Of a DNA stretch of 64,000 nucleotides, positions 11,200-24,291 are shown in pieces. This DNA is from Cavia porcellus (taxonomy: Eukaryota; Chordata; Mammalia; Rodentia; Caviidae), in assembly GCF_034190915.1 (NCBI RefSeq), contig NW_026947501.1, positions 1,488,001 through 1,552,000 of the forward strand, in the 5' to 3' direction. The notes beneath the pieces are model-generated. The model was not told the origin of the DNA. It ran no database searches and was given only the letters and a program-made list of their open reading frames with translations. The translations under genes and the position numbers were made by a program. How positions within the stretch are numbered: the stretch's first letter is position 1; every line of letters begins with the position of its first letter.

Positions 11200-14092
11200 G
11201 TTAGTGTTAGGGGTTAGAGTCAGAGGTTAGGTTTAGGCTTAGGGTAAGGGTTAGGGTTAGGGTTAGTGTCTACGGTTAGGGTTAGTGTTAGGTTTATGTT
11301 TAGGGTTAGGGTTAGGATTAGAAGTTAGTGTTAGGGTTACAATTAGGTTAATGGTTAGTGTTGGGATAGGGTTAGGGATTTATTATAGAGTTAGTGTTAG
11401 GATTAGATTTTGGGTTAGGGTTAGGGGTTAGGTGTTAGGGACAGGGTTAGTGTTAGGCTTCGGGTTATGGTTAGGGTTAGTATTATGGTTAGCTTTAAGG
11501 TTAGGGTTAAGTTTAGCATTATGTATAGGGTTAGTTTTAGGGTTAAGCCTAGGTTCAGGATTTGGGTTTGATTTAGGGTTAAGGTTAGGCTTAGGCTTAG
11601 TTTTAGGGTGCGGGTTAGGTTTAGGATTAGTGTTAGGGTTAGTTTTTGGTGTTAGGGTTAGTGTTAGGGTTAGAGGTTAGGGATAGCGTTAGTTTTAGGT
11701 TTACCCTTAGGGTTAGGGTAAGCGTTACGGTTAGGTTTAGATTTAAGCTTAATGTTAGGTTTAGGCTTAGGTTTAGGGTTAGGGTTAGGATTAGGTTTAG
11801 GGTTAGGTTTAGTGTTAGGCTTTGGATTAGGGATTAGGTTTTGGGTTAGGATTAGGGTCTGCTATGGGTTTAGGGTTAGGGTTAGAAAAGGTTAAGTTTG
11901 GGGTTAGGATTAGGGTTAGGGTTATGATTAGGGTTAGGTTTATGGTTTGGAATAAGAGGTTAGGGATAGCTGTAGTTTAGGGTTTGGGGTAGGGTTAGGG
12001 TTTTATGCTTTGGGTTAGGGTTAGCCTTAGGGTTAGGGTTAGGGTTAGGATTAGTTTTAGGGTTAGGGTTAGGATTTAGTGTTAGTGTTAGCATTAGGAT
12101 TAGAGTTATGGTTAGTGTTAGAGTTAGGATTAGGCTGGTTTTAGTGTTATTTGAGGGTTAGGGTTAGTGTTAGGCTTTGTGTTATAGTTAGAGTTTAGAT
12201 TTAGGGTTAGTGTTAGTTTTTGGGTTAGGTTTAGCGTTAGTTTTAGGATTTGTTTTAGGGTTACTTTTAGCGATAGTTTTAGGTTTAGGGTTAGCGTTAG
12301 GGTTAGGGCTTAGGGGTAGTGTTAGAGTGGGGGTTAGAGTTAGGGTTAGGGATAAGGGTTAGTTTTAGTGTTAGGGTTTGTGTTAGGGGTTATGGTTACG
12401 GTTAGGGTTTGGGTTAATGTTTTGGTTACGGTTAGGGCTAAGAGTTAGAGGTTAGGGTTAGGGTTAGAGTTAGAGTTGAGGGTTAGGGTTAGTGTTGTGT
12501 TTATGTTTTGGGTTAGGGTTGTGGTTAGAAGTTAGTGTTAGGGTTAGTGTTAAGGTTAGGGAAATAGTTAGGGTTAGTGTTAGGGTTAGGTTAGTGTTAG
12601 GTTAAGGGTTGAGTTAGGGTTATAATTTGGTGTAGGGTTAGGTTTACGGATAGTTTTTGGGTTAGCATTAGGATTAGGATTAGTGTTAAGTATTAGGTGT
12701 TAGGGATAGGGTTAGGGTTAGGCTTTGGGTTACGGTTAACATTAGGGTTATGAATAGGTTTAGGGTTATGGTTAGCTTTAGTGTTAGGTTTAGGGTTAGG
12801 GTTAGGTTTAGTTTTAGGGTTAGGCTTAGTGTTAGGGTTTGGTGTTAGGGTTTAGGGTTAGGGTTAGATTAGGATTTGGATTAGTGTTAGGGTTAGTGAT
12901 ACGATTAGGTTTAGGGTTAGTGTTTGTGTTAGGTTTAGTGTTAATGTTAGGGTTAGCGTTAGGTTTAGGTTTAGGGTTAGTATTAGGGTTAGGATTAATT
13001 TCAGGTTGAGGGTTAGGGTTATGTTTAGGGTTAGGGTTAGTTTTTAAGTTTTAGGGATACGGTTAGGGTTAGGCTTCCGTTTATGGTTGGGGTTAGGGTT
13101 ATGAATAGGTTTAGTGTTACACTTGGTGTTAGCGTTAGGTTTAGTGTTAGGGTTAGGGTCAGTGTTAGGTTTAGGTTTAGAGTAAGGTGTTAGGTGTTAG
13201 GGATAGGGTTAGGGTTAAGTTCAGTGTTAGCGTTAGTTTTATGGTTAGAGTTAGGATCAGGGTTAGGGTTAGGGTTTAGGGTAAGTGTTAGTGTTAGTGT
13301 TAGGGTTAGGGTTAGGTTTAGGTTTAGGGTTAGGGTTAGGTTAAGAGTTTAGGGTTAGGGTTAGGGTTAGGCTTAGATTTAACTTTAGGTTTATGGTTAG
13401 GTTTAGGGTTAGGGTTAGGGTTATGGTATTGGATTAGGGTTAGGGTTCGGGTTAGGGTTAGATTTAGGGATAGGGTTAGACAAGGTTAGGGTTGGGGTAA
13501 GGATTAGGGTTAGTGTTATGGTTAGGGTTAGGGTTAGCATTTAGGATTAGGCGTTAGGTTTAGGGGTAAGGTTCGGATTTGGGTTAGGGATTTATGTTTT
13601 GGTTTAGGGTTTGGTTTGGTGTTAGTGATAGAGTTAGGGATAGGGTTAGGGTTTAGGGTTAGTGTTAGTGTTAGGCTTAGGGTTAGGGTTAGTATTAGGC
13701 TTAGGGTTAGGGTTAGGTTTAGGGTTAGGATTAAGTTTAGGATTAGGGCTGGGTTTAGATTTAGGGTTAATTTAGGCTTAGGCTTCGGCTTTGGGTTAGG
13801 GTTAGATGTTAGATTTAGGGTTAGTGTTAGGGTTACTGTTAGGTTTAATATAGGTTTAGGATTTGGATTAGGTTTAGGTTTAGCGTTACAGTTAGGGTTA
13901 CAGTTAGTGTTAGGATTATCGTTAGATTTAGGGGTTAGGGTTAGACTTAGGGTTATCGTTAGGGTTAGGGTCAGGTTTAGGGGTTAGACTTTGTGTAAGG
14001 GTGAGTGTTAAGGTTAGGGTTAGGGGTCAGGGTTCATATTGGTGTTAGGGTTTAGGGTTATGGTTAGGGTTAGGGTTAATATTTGGGTTTGG

Positions 14093-14122
14093 TTAGGGTT
14101 AGGGTTAGGGTTAGGGTTAGGG
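14093..14122 (+). repeat. Perfect (TTAGGG)5 run
   Basis: Five uninterrupted canonical units, ending where the sixth becomes TTACGG. Confidence 0.9.
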
Positions 14123-16940
14123 TTACGGTTAGGTTTAGAGTTTAGGTTTAGGGTTAGTGTTAGGTTTATGTTTACAGTTAGGGTTAGGGTTAGGGTTAGA
14201 GTTAGAATTTAGGGTTTGGGTTAGTGTTAGGTTTATGTTTAGTGTTAGGATTAGGGTTAGAATTTAGGGTTAGGGGTAGGTTAAGAGGTTAGGGTTAGTA
14301 TTAGGATTAGATTTAAATTTAGGGTTAGCGTTAGGGTTAGGTTTAGGGTTAGCATTTGGGAATAGGGGTTAGGTGTAGTGGTAGGGTTGGGATTTGCGTT
14401 AGGGTTTTATGTTTTAGGTTATGGTTTTGTTTAGTGTTAGTGTTAGGGTTAGGGTTAGGGTTAGGGTTAGGGTTTGGGTTTAGGGTTAGGGTTAGTGTTA
14501 GTCTTACGATTAGGGTTAGCGTTAGGGTTAGGTTTGGGTTAGGTTTAGGGTTAGGATTAAGTTTAGGATTAGGGCTATATTTAGATATAGGGTTAAGTTT
14601 AGGGTTAGGTTTAGGCTTTGGGTTTGGGTTAGATGTTAGATTTAGGGTTAGAGTTAGGGTTACTCTTAGGTTTAATATAGGTTTAGGATTTGGATTAGGG
14701 TTAGGTTTAGGGTTACGGTTAGGGTTACGGTTAGCGTTAGGATTATCGTTAGGTTTAGGGTTTAGGGTTAGATTTATGGTTATCGTTAGGGTTAGGGTCA
14801 GGTTTTTGGGTTAGGCTTAGTGTTAGGGTGAGGGTTTGGGTTAGGTTTAGGGGTAAGTGTTCATATTAGTGTTAGGGTTAGGGTTAGGGTTTAGGGTTAT
14901 GGTTAGTGTTATGGTTAATATATGGGTTAGCGTTAGGGATAAGAGTAAGAGGTTAGGGTTAGGGTTACGGTTAGGGTTAGAGTTTAGGTTTAGGGTTAGT
15001 GTTAGGTTTACGTTTACAGTTAGGGATAGGGTTAGAATTTGGGTTAGGGTTAGTGTTAATGTTATTGTTATGTTTATGAATATGGTTAAGGTTAGGTTAG
15101 CGTTAAGTTAGGGTTGCTTTAGGGTTATGATTAGGTTTAGGGTTAGGGTTAGTTTTAGGGTTAGCGTTAGGTTTAGGGTTAGAGTTACAGGTTTGGTGGT
15201 AGGGATAAGGTTAGTGTTAGGCTTTGGGTTACGGTTAGGGTTAGGGTTATGAATAAGTTTAGTGTTAGGGTTAGGTTTAGCGTTAGGTTTAGTGTTTTGG
15301 TTAGAGTTAATGTTAGGATTAGGGTTATGGATTAGGTGTTAGGTTTAGGGTTAGGGTTAGGGGTTCATGTTATTTTTAATGTTAGTGTGAGGGTTAGTTT
15401 AAAGTTAGGGTTAGGGTTAGGGTTTGAGTTCAGGGTAAGGGTTAGTGTTAGGGTAAGGGTTAGGATTAGGTTTAGGGTTAGGGTTAGGTTTAGGTTAAGA
15501 GGTTAGGGTTAGTGTTAGGGTTAACTTTAGTCTTAGGTTTAAGGTTAGGGTTAAGGTTAGGGTTAGGGTTAGGTTTAAGATTATGTTTAGGGTTAAGGTT
15601 AGTGTTAGGATTAGGGTTAGGGTTCGGCATTAGGTGTTAGGGATAGTGTTAGTGTATGTTTATGGTTTGCATTAGGGTTAGGATTAAGGTTAGGGTTAGG
15701 GTTAGTTTTAGGGTGAGTTTTAGGTTTAAGGTTAGTGTGATGGTTAGGGTTTAGGGTTAGGGTTTGGATTAGGGTTAGGTTAAGCTGTTAGGTTTATGCC
15801 AAGAGGTAAGTTTTAAGGTTAGGGTTAGGGTTAGCGATAGCGTAAGGTTTAGGTTTAGGATTAGGGTTAGGTTTAGGGTTAGTGTTGGAGTTAGCATTAG
15901 CTTTAGGGCTAAGGTTAGGGTTAGTGTTAGGTTTAGGTTTAGGATTAGGGGTTAGGATTTAGGGATAGTTTTAGGGTTAGGGTTAAGTTTAGTGTTAGTG
16001 TTAGTTTTAGGGTTAGGGTTAGGATTATGGTTACGGTTATGGTTTAGGGTTATGGTTAGTGTTAGGTTTACGGTTAGGGTTAGGTTTAGGGGTTAGGTGT
16101 TAGGGATAGGGTTAGCGTTAGGCTTCGGGTTACTTTTAGGGTTAGGGTTACAATTGGCTTTAGGGTTAGGGCTGGGGTTAAATTTAGGGTTTGTGGATAG
16201 AGGTCAGGGTTATGGTTAGGGTAACGGTTTGGGTAAGTGTTCGGGTTAGAGTTAGGGTTACTATTAGTTTTAGGTTTAGATTTATTGTTAGGTTTGTGGT
16301 TAGTGTTAGGGTTAGGCTTAGGTTTAGATTTAGGGTTAGTGTTAGGGTTAGGATTAGTTTTAGGGTTAGGGTTAGGTTTAGGTTTAGGGTTAGGGGTTAA
16401 GTTTTAGGCCTAGGTTTAGGGTTAGGCTTCATATTATGGTTATGTTTAGGGTTAGGTTTAGTGTTATGGTTAGGTTTAGGGGTAGGTTAGGGTTAGTGTT
16501 AGGTTTCGGGTTACTTTAGGGTTAGGGTTAGGTTTCGGGTTAGGGTTAGGATTTCGTTTAGGCTCATGTATAAGGTTAGTGTTAGGGTTAGTTTTAGGGT
16601 GAGTGTTAGCTCTAGGCTTATTTTTAGGATTAGGGTTTATGGTTAGGGTTAGGGTTCGGTTTAGGGTTAGTTTTAGGGTTAGAGGCTAGGGATAGGGTTT
16701 GTGTTAGGTTTAGGGTTAGGCTTTAGGTTTGGGGTTAGTGTTAGTGTTCGGGTCAGGGCTAGTGGTCAGGGTTAGGGTTGGGGTTAGCGCTAGGTTTATT
16801 GTTTGGGTTAGGGTTTAGGTTTGCTTTAGGGTTATTGTAAGTGGTAGGGTTAGGTTTAGGTTTATGTTTAGGTTTAGGGTTTGGCTTAGAAGTTAGGTTT
16901 AGTTTCAGTGTTTTTGTTAGGGTTAGGCTTAAGGTTATTG

Positions 16941-16982
16941 TTAGGGTTAGGGTTAGGGTTAGGGTTAGGGTTAGGGTTAGGG
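16941..16982 (+). repeat. Perfect (TTAGGG)7 run
   Basis: Seven uninterrupted canonical units (42 bp). Together with 25019-25060 this is the longest perfect run I found. It lies about 40 bp left of a P-unit AGACAAGG landmark. Confidence 0.92.
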
Positions 16983-18292
16983 TTTGGGCACGGGATGGTC
17001 TTAGTCTTAGGGTTAGGGTAAGACAAGGTTAGGGTTGGAGTTAGGGTTAGGGTTAGATTTATCTTTAGGGTTAGGGTTAATGTTAGAGTTTGGGGTTAGT
17101 GGTTAGGTTTAGCTTTAGGTTTATGTTTTGTGTTAGGGTTAGGGTTTTATGGTTATTGATAGGGTTAGGGGTTATTGTTTGGTTTAGGCTTAGGGTTAAT
17201 GTTATGGTTAGGGTTAGAGTTAAGGTTATGGTTAGGGATTAGGTGTTAGGGATATATTTAGTGTTAGGCTTTGGGTTACAGTTAGGGTTAGTGTTATGAT
17301 TAGGTTTAGTTTTAGGGTTAGGGGTACGGTTAGAGTTTATTGTTAGTGTTGGTGTTAGGGATAGGGTTAAAGTTATGGTTATGCTTAAGGTTAGTTACAG
17401 CTTTAGCATTAATGTTTGAGTTAGTGTTAGTGTTAGGCTTAGGGTTAGGTGTTAGGGTTAGGGTTAGTGTGTAGCGTTAGTGTTAGTGTTAGGTTTATGT
17501 TTAGTTTTAGGGTTAGGGTTAGATGTTAGGGTGAGGTTTTCAATTAGGTTTAGGGTTAGTGTTAGGGATAGGGTTAGGGATTTGCTATTGGGTTGGGTTA
17601 GGGTTAGGGTTAGAGTGTTAGAATCAGGGTTAGGGTTATGTTTAGGGTTAGGGTTTAGGTTACGTTTAGTGTTACATTTACTGGTTAGGTTTTAGGGTTG
17701 GGGTGAGGATTCGGGTTAGTGTTATGGTTACGTTTAGGGTTAGGGTTAGCATTTTAATTAGATTTAGGATTAAGGTTACATTAGATTTAGGCTTAGGGTT
17801 AGGGTTAGCGTGAAGTTTTGTGTTAGCTTTAGGGTTATGGTTAGGGTTAGGTTTAGTGCTAGGTTTAGGGTTAGGATTAGGGGTTAGGTGTTAGGTGTTA
17901 GGGATTAGGGGTTGGTTTTAGGATTAGTGTTACAGTTCGGCTTTTGGTTAGGGTTATGTTTAGGGTTAGAATTATTGTGTTATGGTCAGGTTGAGGTTTA
18001 GGGTTAGGGTTAGGGCTAGGATTAGACGTTAGGTTAAGTTTTAGTGTCAGGGTTAGCACTAGGGTTACTGTTAGTGTTAGGTTTAGGGTTGAGGTTAGAA
18101 GTTAGGTTTAATGTTAGTGTTATTGTTAGGATTAGGGTTAGTGTTATGGTTATGGTTAGGGTTTGGGTTTGAGTTAGAGGTTAGTTTTAGGGTTAGGTTT
18201 AGGTTTAGGGTTTGGTTAGGGAAATGGTATGGTTTAGGGTTAGGGTTAGTGTTATGGTTATGGTTAGGGTTAGGGTTTGGTTTAGCATTAGG

Positions 18293-18322
18293 TTTAGGTT
18301 TAGGTTTAGGTTTAGGTTTAGG
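18293..18322 (+). repeat. Homogeneous (TTTAGG)5 variant run
   Basis: Five identical TTTAGG units in a row, followed by TTTAGT. This is a locally homogenised telomere variant. Confidence 0.9.
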
Positions 18323-20041
18323 TTTAGTGTTAGTGTTAGGTTTAGGTTATGGTTAGGGGTAAGGAGTTAGGGATAGGGTTATGTTTAGGTTTAGGGTTAA
18401 GGTTAGTTTTAGGGTTAGTTTTAGACTTGGGATTAGGATTAGGGTTAGGGCTATTGTTTAGGGTTAAGGTTAGCTTTAGGCTTAGGGTTACTGTTAAGGT
18501 TATGGTTAGGGTTAGGTTAGGGTTAGGTTTCGGGTTTAGTGTTAGGCATAGGATTAGGGTTAGACTTCACATTAGGGTTAGGTTTAGGGTTAGAGATACG
18601 GTTTGGGTTAGGGCTAGGGTTAGGTTAGCTTTATGTCTAGGGGTTTGGTGTTAGGGATAGGATTATGGTTAGGGTTCGGGTTACTGTTAGGGTTAGTTTT
18701 TCGATTCAGTTTAGGATTAGAGTTAGGTTTAGGGTTATGGATTTGGGTTAGATTTAGGGTTAGGTTTAGGGTTAGTGTTTTGTTTAGGGTTAGGGTTAGT
18801 GGTATGGTTACGATTAGGTTTAGGTTTAGGGTTAGGGTTAAAGTGAGTGTTAGGGTAAGGTTTAGTTTTAGGTTTAGGATTAGGGTTAGGGTTAGGGTTT
18901 ATGGTTAGGGTTAAGTTTAGGGTTAGGGTTACAGTTACGGTTAAGGTTAGAGTTAGGTTAGGATTAGGTTTGGGGTTAGGTGTTAGGCATAGCGTTAGGT
19001 TTAGGCTTCGGATTAGGGTTAGGGTTAGTTTTACGGTTAGGGTTAGGGTTAGGTTTGGGGTTAGTCTAGCGTTAGGTTTATGGGTTAGATGTTAGGTATA
19101 GGGTTAGTGTTAGCCTTCAGGCTACTGTTAGGCTTAGGTTCATGATTGGGTTTAGGGTTCGGTTTAGGGTTATGGTTATGGTTTTTGCTTAGGGGTTAGG
19201 GTTAGGGTTAGGTTAGGATTAGGTTTAGGGTTAGGGTTAGTTTAAAGTTAGGGTTAGGTTTAGGGTTACGGATAACTTTAGTGTTAAGGTTAGTGTTAGG
19301 GTTAGGGTTAGGGTTAGGATTCGCTAACGGGTTAGGTTTAGGGTTAGGGTAAGACAAGATTAGGTTCGGGTTGTGGTTAGGTTTAGATTTATCTTTAGGG
19401 TTAGGGTTCGAGTTAGAGTTTGGGGTTAGAGTTTAGGTTTAGAGTTAGGTTTAGGATTTGTGTTAGGGCTATGGTTTTATGGTTAGTGTTAGTTTTTAGG
19501 GTTAGTGTTTGGTTTAGGCTTAGGGTTAGGGTTATGTTTGGGTTTAGAGTTAGGGTTAGGGTTAGGGGTTAGGTGCCAGGGATAGAGTTAGTGTTAGGCT
19601 TTTGTTTACATTTAGGGTTAGCATTATGATTAGGTTTAGTGTTAGGGTTAGGGTTATGGTTAGAGTTTTGTGTTATGCTTAGTGTTAGTGTTAGGGTTAA
19701 AGTTATGTTAAGGGTTAGGGTTAGTTATAGGGTTAAGGTTAACTTTTGGGTTACAGTTAGTGTTAGAGGTTAGGGTTAGTGGTTAGGGTAAGGGTTAGTG
19801 TGCAGGGTGAGGTTTAGTGTTAGGTTTATGTTCAGTTTTTGCGTTAGCGTTCGAATTTAGGGTTAGTGTTATGATTAAGTTTATGGTTATTGTTAGAGAT
19901 AGGGTTATTTATTTGGTAGAGGGGTTAATTTTAGGGTTAGAGTTATGATTAGAGTTAGGGTTAGGGTTAGAATGTCAGTGTCAGGGTTAGGGTTAGGTTT
20001 AGGGTTAGGTTTAGGGTTAGGGTTACTGTTAGGGTTTTAGG

Positions 20042-20104
20042 GTTAAGTTTATGTTAGTTTATGTTAAGTTTATGTTAGGTTGTTTTAGGGTTAAGTTTAT
20101 GTTA
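20042..20104 (+). repeat. Short tandem of GTTAAGTTTATGTTA
   Basis: The 15-mer GTTAAGTTTATGTTA occurs at 20042, 20063 and 20090, with an extra GTTTATGTTA between the first two. It is the most obvious small tandem that is not hexamer-based. Confidence 0.85.
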
Positions 20105-23030
20105 GGGTTATGGTTTGGGGTTAGGTGTTAGGGTTAGGGTCAGGGTTTGGTTTAGGGTTAGGGTTTGGTTAGGGTTAGAGTTAGGGTTAGGGTTAGTTTA
20201 AGGTTACGGTTAGGTTTAGGATTAATTTTAGTGTTACGTTTAGGATTACAGATAATGTTAGTGTTAGGGTTAGAGTTAGTGTTATTGTTAGGGTTAGGCT
20301 TAGGTTTAGGGTTAGGGTTAGGGTTCGGGATTGGGTTAGGGTTAGGGTTAGGATAAGACAAGATTAGGGTTGGGGTTATGGTTAGGGTTAGATTTATCTT
20401 TAGGGTTAGGGTTAGGGTTAGAGTTTGGGGTTAGGGTTTAGGTTTAGGTTTAGGGTTAGGTTTTGTGTTAGGGTTAAGTTTTGTATTAGTGTTAGGGTTT
20501 TATGGTTAGTGTTAGGGTTTAGGGATAGTGTTTGTGTTAGTCTTAGCATTAGGGTTATGCTTAGGGTTAGAGTTAGGGTTAGGGTTAGGGGTTAGGTGTA
20601 AGGGATAGGGTTAGTGTTAGGCTTTGAGTAATGGTTAGTGTTAGGGTTATGATTAGGTTTAGGGTTAGGGTTATGGTTAAAGTTTAGTGTTAGGGTTAAA
20701 GTTATGGTTAGGGTTAGGGTTGGTTATAGAGTTAGGGTTAAGTTTTGGGTTATGGTTAGCGTTAGGGGTTAAGGTTAGTGGTTACAGATATGGTTAGTGT
20801 GTAGGGTTACGGTTAGTGTTAGGTTTATGTTTAGTTTTAGTGTTGGGGTTCGAAGTTATGGTTAGGGTTATGATTATGTTTACGGTTATTGTTAGGGATA
20901 GTGTTAGAGATTTGGTAGATGGGTTAGGGTTAGAATTAGGATTAGAGTTAGGGTTAGTGTTAGAGTGTTAGTGTTAGAGCTAGAGATAGGGTTAGGTTTT
21001 GGGTTGCTTTAGGTTTAGTGTTAGGGGTTAGCATTTAGGGTTAGGGTTAGTGTTACAGTTAGGTTTAGGGTTAGGATTAGCGTTATAATTAGATTTATGT
21101 TTAGGGTTATGGTTAGGGTTAGGCTTAGGTTTAGGGTTAGCATGAGGTTTAGGGTTAGGGTGAGGGTTAGGCTTAAGTTTAGGGTTAGGTTTAGGTTTAG
21201 GTTTAGGTTTAGGGTTAGGGTTAGTGTTAGGGTTCAGGTTCAGGTTAGGGTTAGTGTTAGTTTTAGGGTTAGGTTTAGGGTTAGTGTTACTGTTAGGGTT
21301 AGAGTTAAGGTAAGAGGTTAGATTTAGGTTTAGGTTTAGGTTGAGGATTAGGTTTAGGGTTAGCGTTTGGGATATTTTAAGGTTTAGGGTTAGGATTAGT
21401 GTTGGGCTTAGCGTTAGTTTTAAGGTTAGGGTTAGGGTTAGTGTTAGGTTTAGTTTTAGGGTGAGGAGTTAGGAGTTTGCGATAGGGTTAGGGTTAGTGT
21501 TAATGTTAGTTTTAGGGTCAGTTTTAGGGTTAGGGTAAGGATTAGGGTTAGGGTTAAGGTTACGGGTTAGGGTTAGGTTTAGTGTTAGGGTTAGTGTTAC
21601 GGTTAGGTTTAGGGTTAGGGTTAGGTTAGGTTTAGATTTTGGAGTTAGGTATTAGGGATAGGGTTAGAGTTAGGCTTCGGGTTACGGTTAGTGTTAGGGT
21701 TGCTGTTAGAGTTAAGGTTAGGTTTAGGTTTAGCATTAGGTTTATTGTTAGTGCTAGGTTTAGGATTTGGGTTAGGGTTAGGGTTAAAGTTAGGGATAGG
21801 GTTAGTTACACGGTGCGTGTTAGGTTTAGGTTTAGTGTTCGGTTTAGAGATTGGGTTTAGGGTTAGGGTTAGGGTTAGTGTTAGGTTTCGGGTTAGAGGT
21901 TAGGGTTAGGGTTTGTGTTTAGTTTCATGTTAGGGCTTAGGTTTCGGGTTAGGGTTAGTGTTATTGTTAGGGCTAGGGGTCAGGGTTAGGGTTAGTGGTT
22001 AGTGTTTGGGTTACTGTTAGGGTTAAGGTTTGGGTTAGGGTTATGGTTAGTGTTAGGTTTAGGTTGAGGTTTAGGGTTTGTGTTAGCGTTAGACGTTAGG
22101 TTTAGTTTTAGTGTTAGGGTTAGGGTTAGGGTTAGTTTTAGTGTTAGGGTTAGGGTTAGAGGTTAGGGAAAGGGTAAGGTTTAGAGTTAAGGTTAGGATT
22201 AGGGTTAGTGTTAGGGTTCGGGTCGGGTTAGTGTTAGGGTTAGGGTAAGACAAGTTTAGGGTTGGGGTTAGGGTTATGGTTAGATATTTCTTTAGGGTAA
22301 GGGTTAGGGTTAGATTTTGGGGTTAGTGGTTAGGTTTCAGGTCAGGGTTTGGTTTTGTGTTATGGTTAGTGTTTTATAGTTAGTGTTAGGGTTTTGGGTT
22401 AGTGTTTGGTTTAGGCTTAGGTTTAATTTTATGGTTAGGGTTAGGTTTAGGTTTAGGGTTAGGGTTAGGGTTAGAATTAGAGGTTAGTTTTAGGGCTAGT
22501 GTCAGGGTTAGAGTTAGTGTTACTGTTAGGGCTAGGGTTAGGGTTAGTGTTATAATTAGAATTAGGATTATGGTTATGGTTAGGGTTAGACTTAGGTTTA
22601 GGGTTAGCATGAGGTTTCTGGTTAGGTTTAGGTTTAGGGTTACGGTTAGGGTTAGTTTTAGGTTTAGGGTTATTTGAGGGGTAAGGTGATAGAGATAGGG
22701 TTAGTGATATGTTTAGAGTTTGGGTTAGGGTTCGGGTTAAGGTTAGGGTTAGTGTTAGTTTCAGGTTGAGGTTTAAGTTTAGGGTAATTGTTAGAGTTAG
22801 TGTTAGGGTTAGGGTAAGTGGTTAGGTTTAGGTTTAGGGTTAGGTTAAGGGTTAGGGTTAGTGTTAGTGTTGGGGTTAGTGTTAGGTTGTGGGTTAGTAT
22901 TAGGTTTAGTTTTATGTTTAGGTTTAGGATTAGGGGTTAGGAGTTAGGGATAGGTTAATGTTAGTGTTAATATTAGTTTTAGGGTTAGCGTTAGGATTTA
23001 GGTTAGGGTTACAGTTTAGGGTTAGTGTTA

Positions 23031-23122
23031 GGGTTAGTTTAGGGTTACGGGTAGGCTTAGGTTTATGGTTAGGTTAGGGTTAGTTTAGGGTTACGGGTAG
23101 GCTTAGGTTTAGGGTTAGGTTA
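23031..23122 (+). repeat. 46-bp tandem duplication
   Basis: GGGTTAGTTTAGGGTTACGG begins at 23031 and 23077 and continues with the unusual GGTAGGCTTAGG. The two copies differ by only one or two bases. The 46-bp step is not a multiple of 6. Confidence 0.9.
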
Positions 23123-24256
23123 GGGTTATGTTTAGGGGTTAGGTGTAAGGGATAGTGTTAGTATTAGCCTGCGGTTTAGGGTTAGGGTTAGGTTTAAGGT
23201 TAGGATTAGGGTTAGGGGTAGTTTAGCGTTAGGTTTAGTGTTTAGATGTTAGGGATAGAGTTAGGGTTAGGATTCAGGTTACCGTTAGGGTTAGGGTGAC
23301 GTTTGGGTTTGGGGTTAGGGTTAGGGTTAGCGTTAGGGTTAGGGTTTGGCGTTAGGTGTTAGGGTTAGTGTTAGGGTTATGGTTTGGGTTAGGGTTAGTG
23401 TTAGAGTTAGGATCATGATTCAGTTTAAGTTTAGGGTTAGTGTTAGTGTTAGGGTTAGTGTTAAGGTTAGAGTTAGGGTTAGGGTTAGGGTTAGGGTTAG
23501 GTTTAGGGTTAGCATTATGGTTAGGATTAGGGTTAGTCTCAGGGTTAGGGTTTGGTTTCGGGTTAGGTTTCAGTTTAGGGTTAGGTGTTGGTGTTAGGGA
23601 TAGGGTTAGGGATAGGCTTTGTGTTATGGTTAGGGTTAATGTTAGTGTTAGGGTTAGGGTTAGTTTAGGGTTAGGGTTAGGTTAAGGTTTAGTTTAGGTT
23701 TGGGGTTAGGTTTAGGGTTAGGGTTAGGGTTACGTTTATGGTTACGGGTAAGGTTAGTGTTAGCTTTAGTGTGGGTGTTAGGGTTATTGTTATGGTTAGG
23801 GTTACGGTTAGGGTTAGGGTTATGGTACGGGATTGGTTTATGTCTAGGGTTAAGGAAAGACAAGGTTAGGCTTGGGGTTAGGGTTAGGGTTAGATATATC
23901 TTTAGGGTTCACTTTAGGGTTAGAATTTGGGGTTAGCGGTTAGGTTTAGGGTGTAGTGTTAGACTTTGTGTTAGGGTTAGTGTTTTATTAGTTAGGTCTA
24001 GGGTTTAGGGTTTGTGTTTGGTTTAGGCTTCTGGTTAGTGTTAGGGTTAGAGTAGGGTTACGGGTATGATTTAGGTTTTAGGGATAGGGTTAGTGTTAGG
24101 CTTTGAGTTACGGTTAGGGTTAGCGTTGTAATTATGTTTAGGGTTAGGGTTCGGCTTAGCATTAGGTTTAGGGTTAGTGTTAAGTTTAGGGTTTGGGTTA
24201 AGGTTAAGGTTAGGGTTAGGGTTAGTTTTAGGGTGAGTGTTAGGTTTAGGATTAGT

Positions 24257-24291
<35 letters not shown>

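Larger units (their letters stand above)
6651..17500 (+). repeat. Degenerate TTAGGG array, P-type higher-order units
   Basis: Continuous telomere-variant hexamers on +. P-unit AGACAAGG or AGACCAG landmarks lie at 6795, 9332, 10570, 10732, 13478 and 17021. The accompanying ATTTATCTTT is visible near 17050-17060. A second recurrent block, TTAGGTGTTAGGGATAGG followed by GGCTTCGGGTTACGG or GGCTTTGGGTTACGG, is repeated, for example near 7665, 11430 and 12700. A 21-base T tract interrupts at 11179-11199. No genes, tRNAs or recognised mobile elements are visible. Confidence 0.9.
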
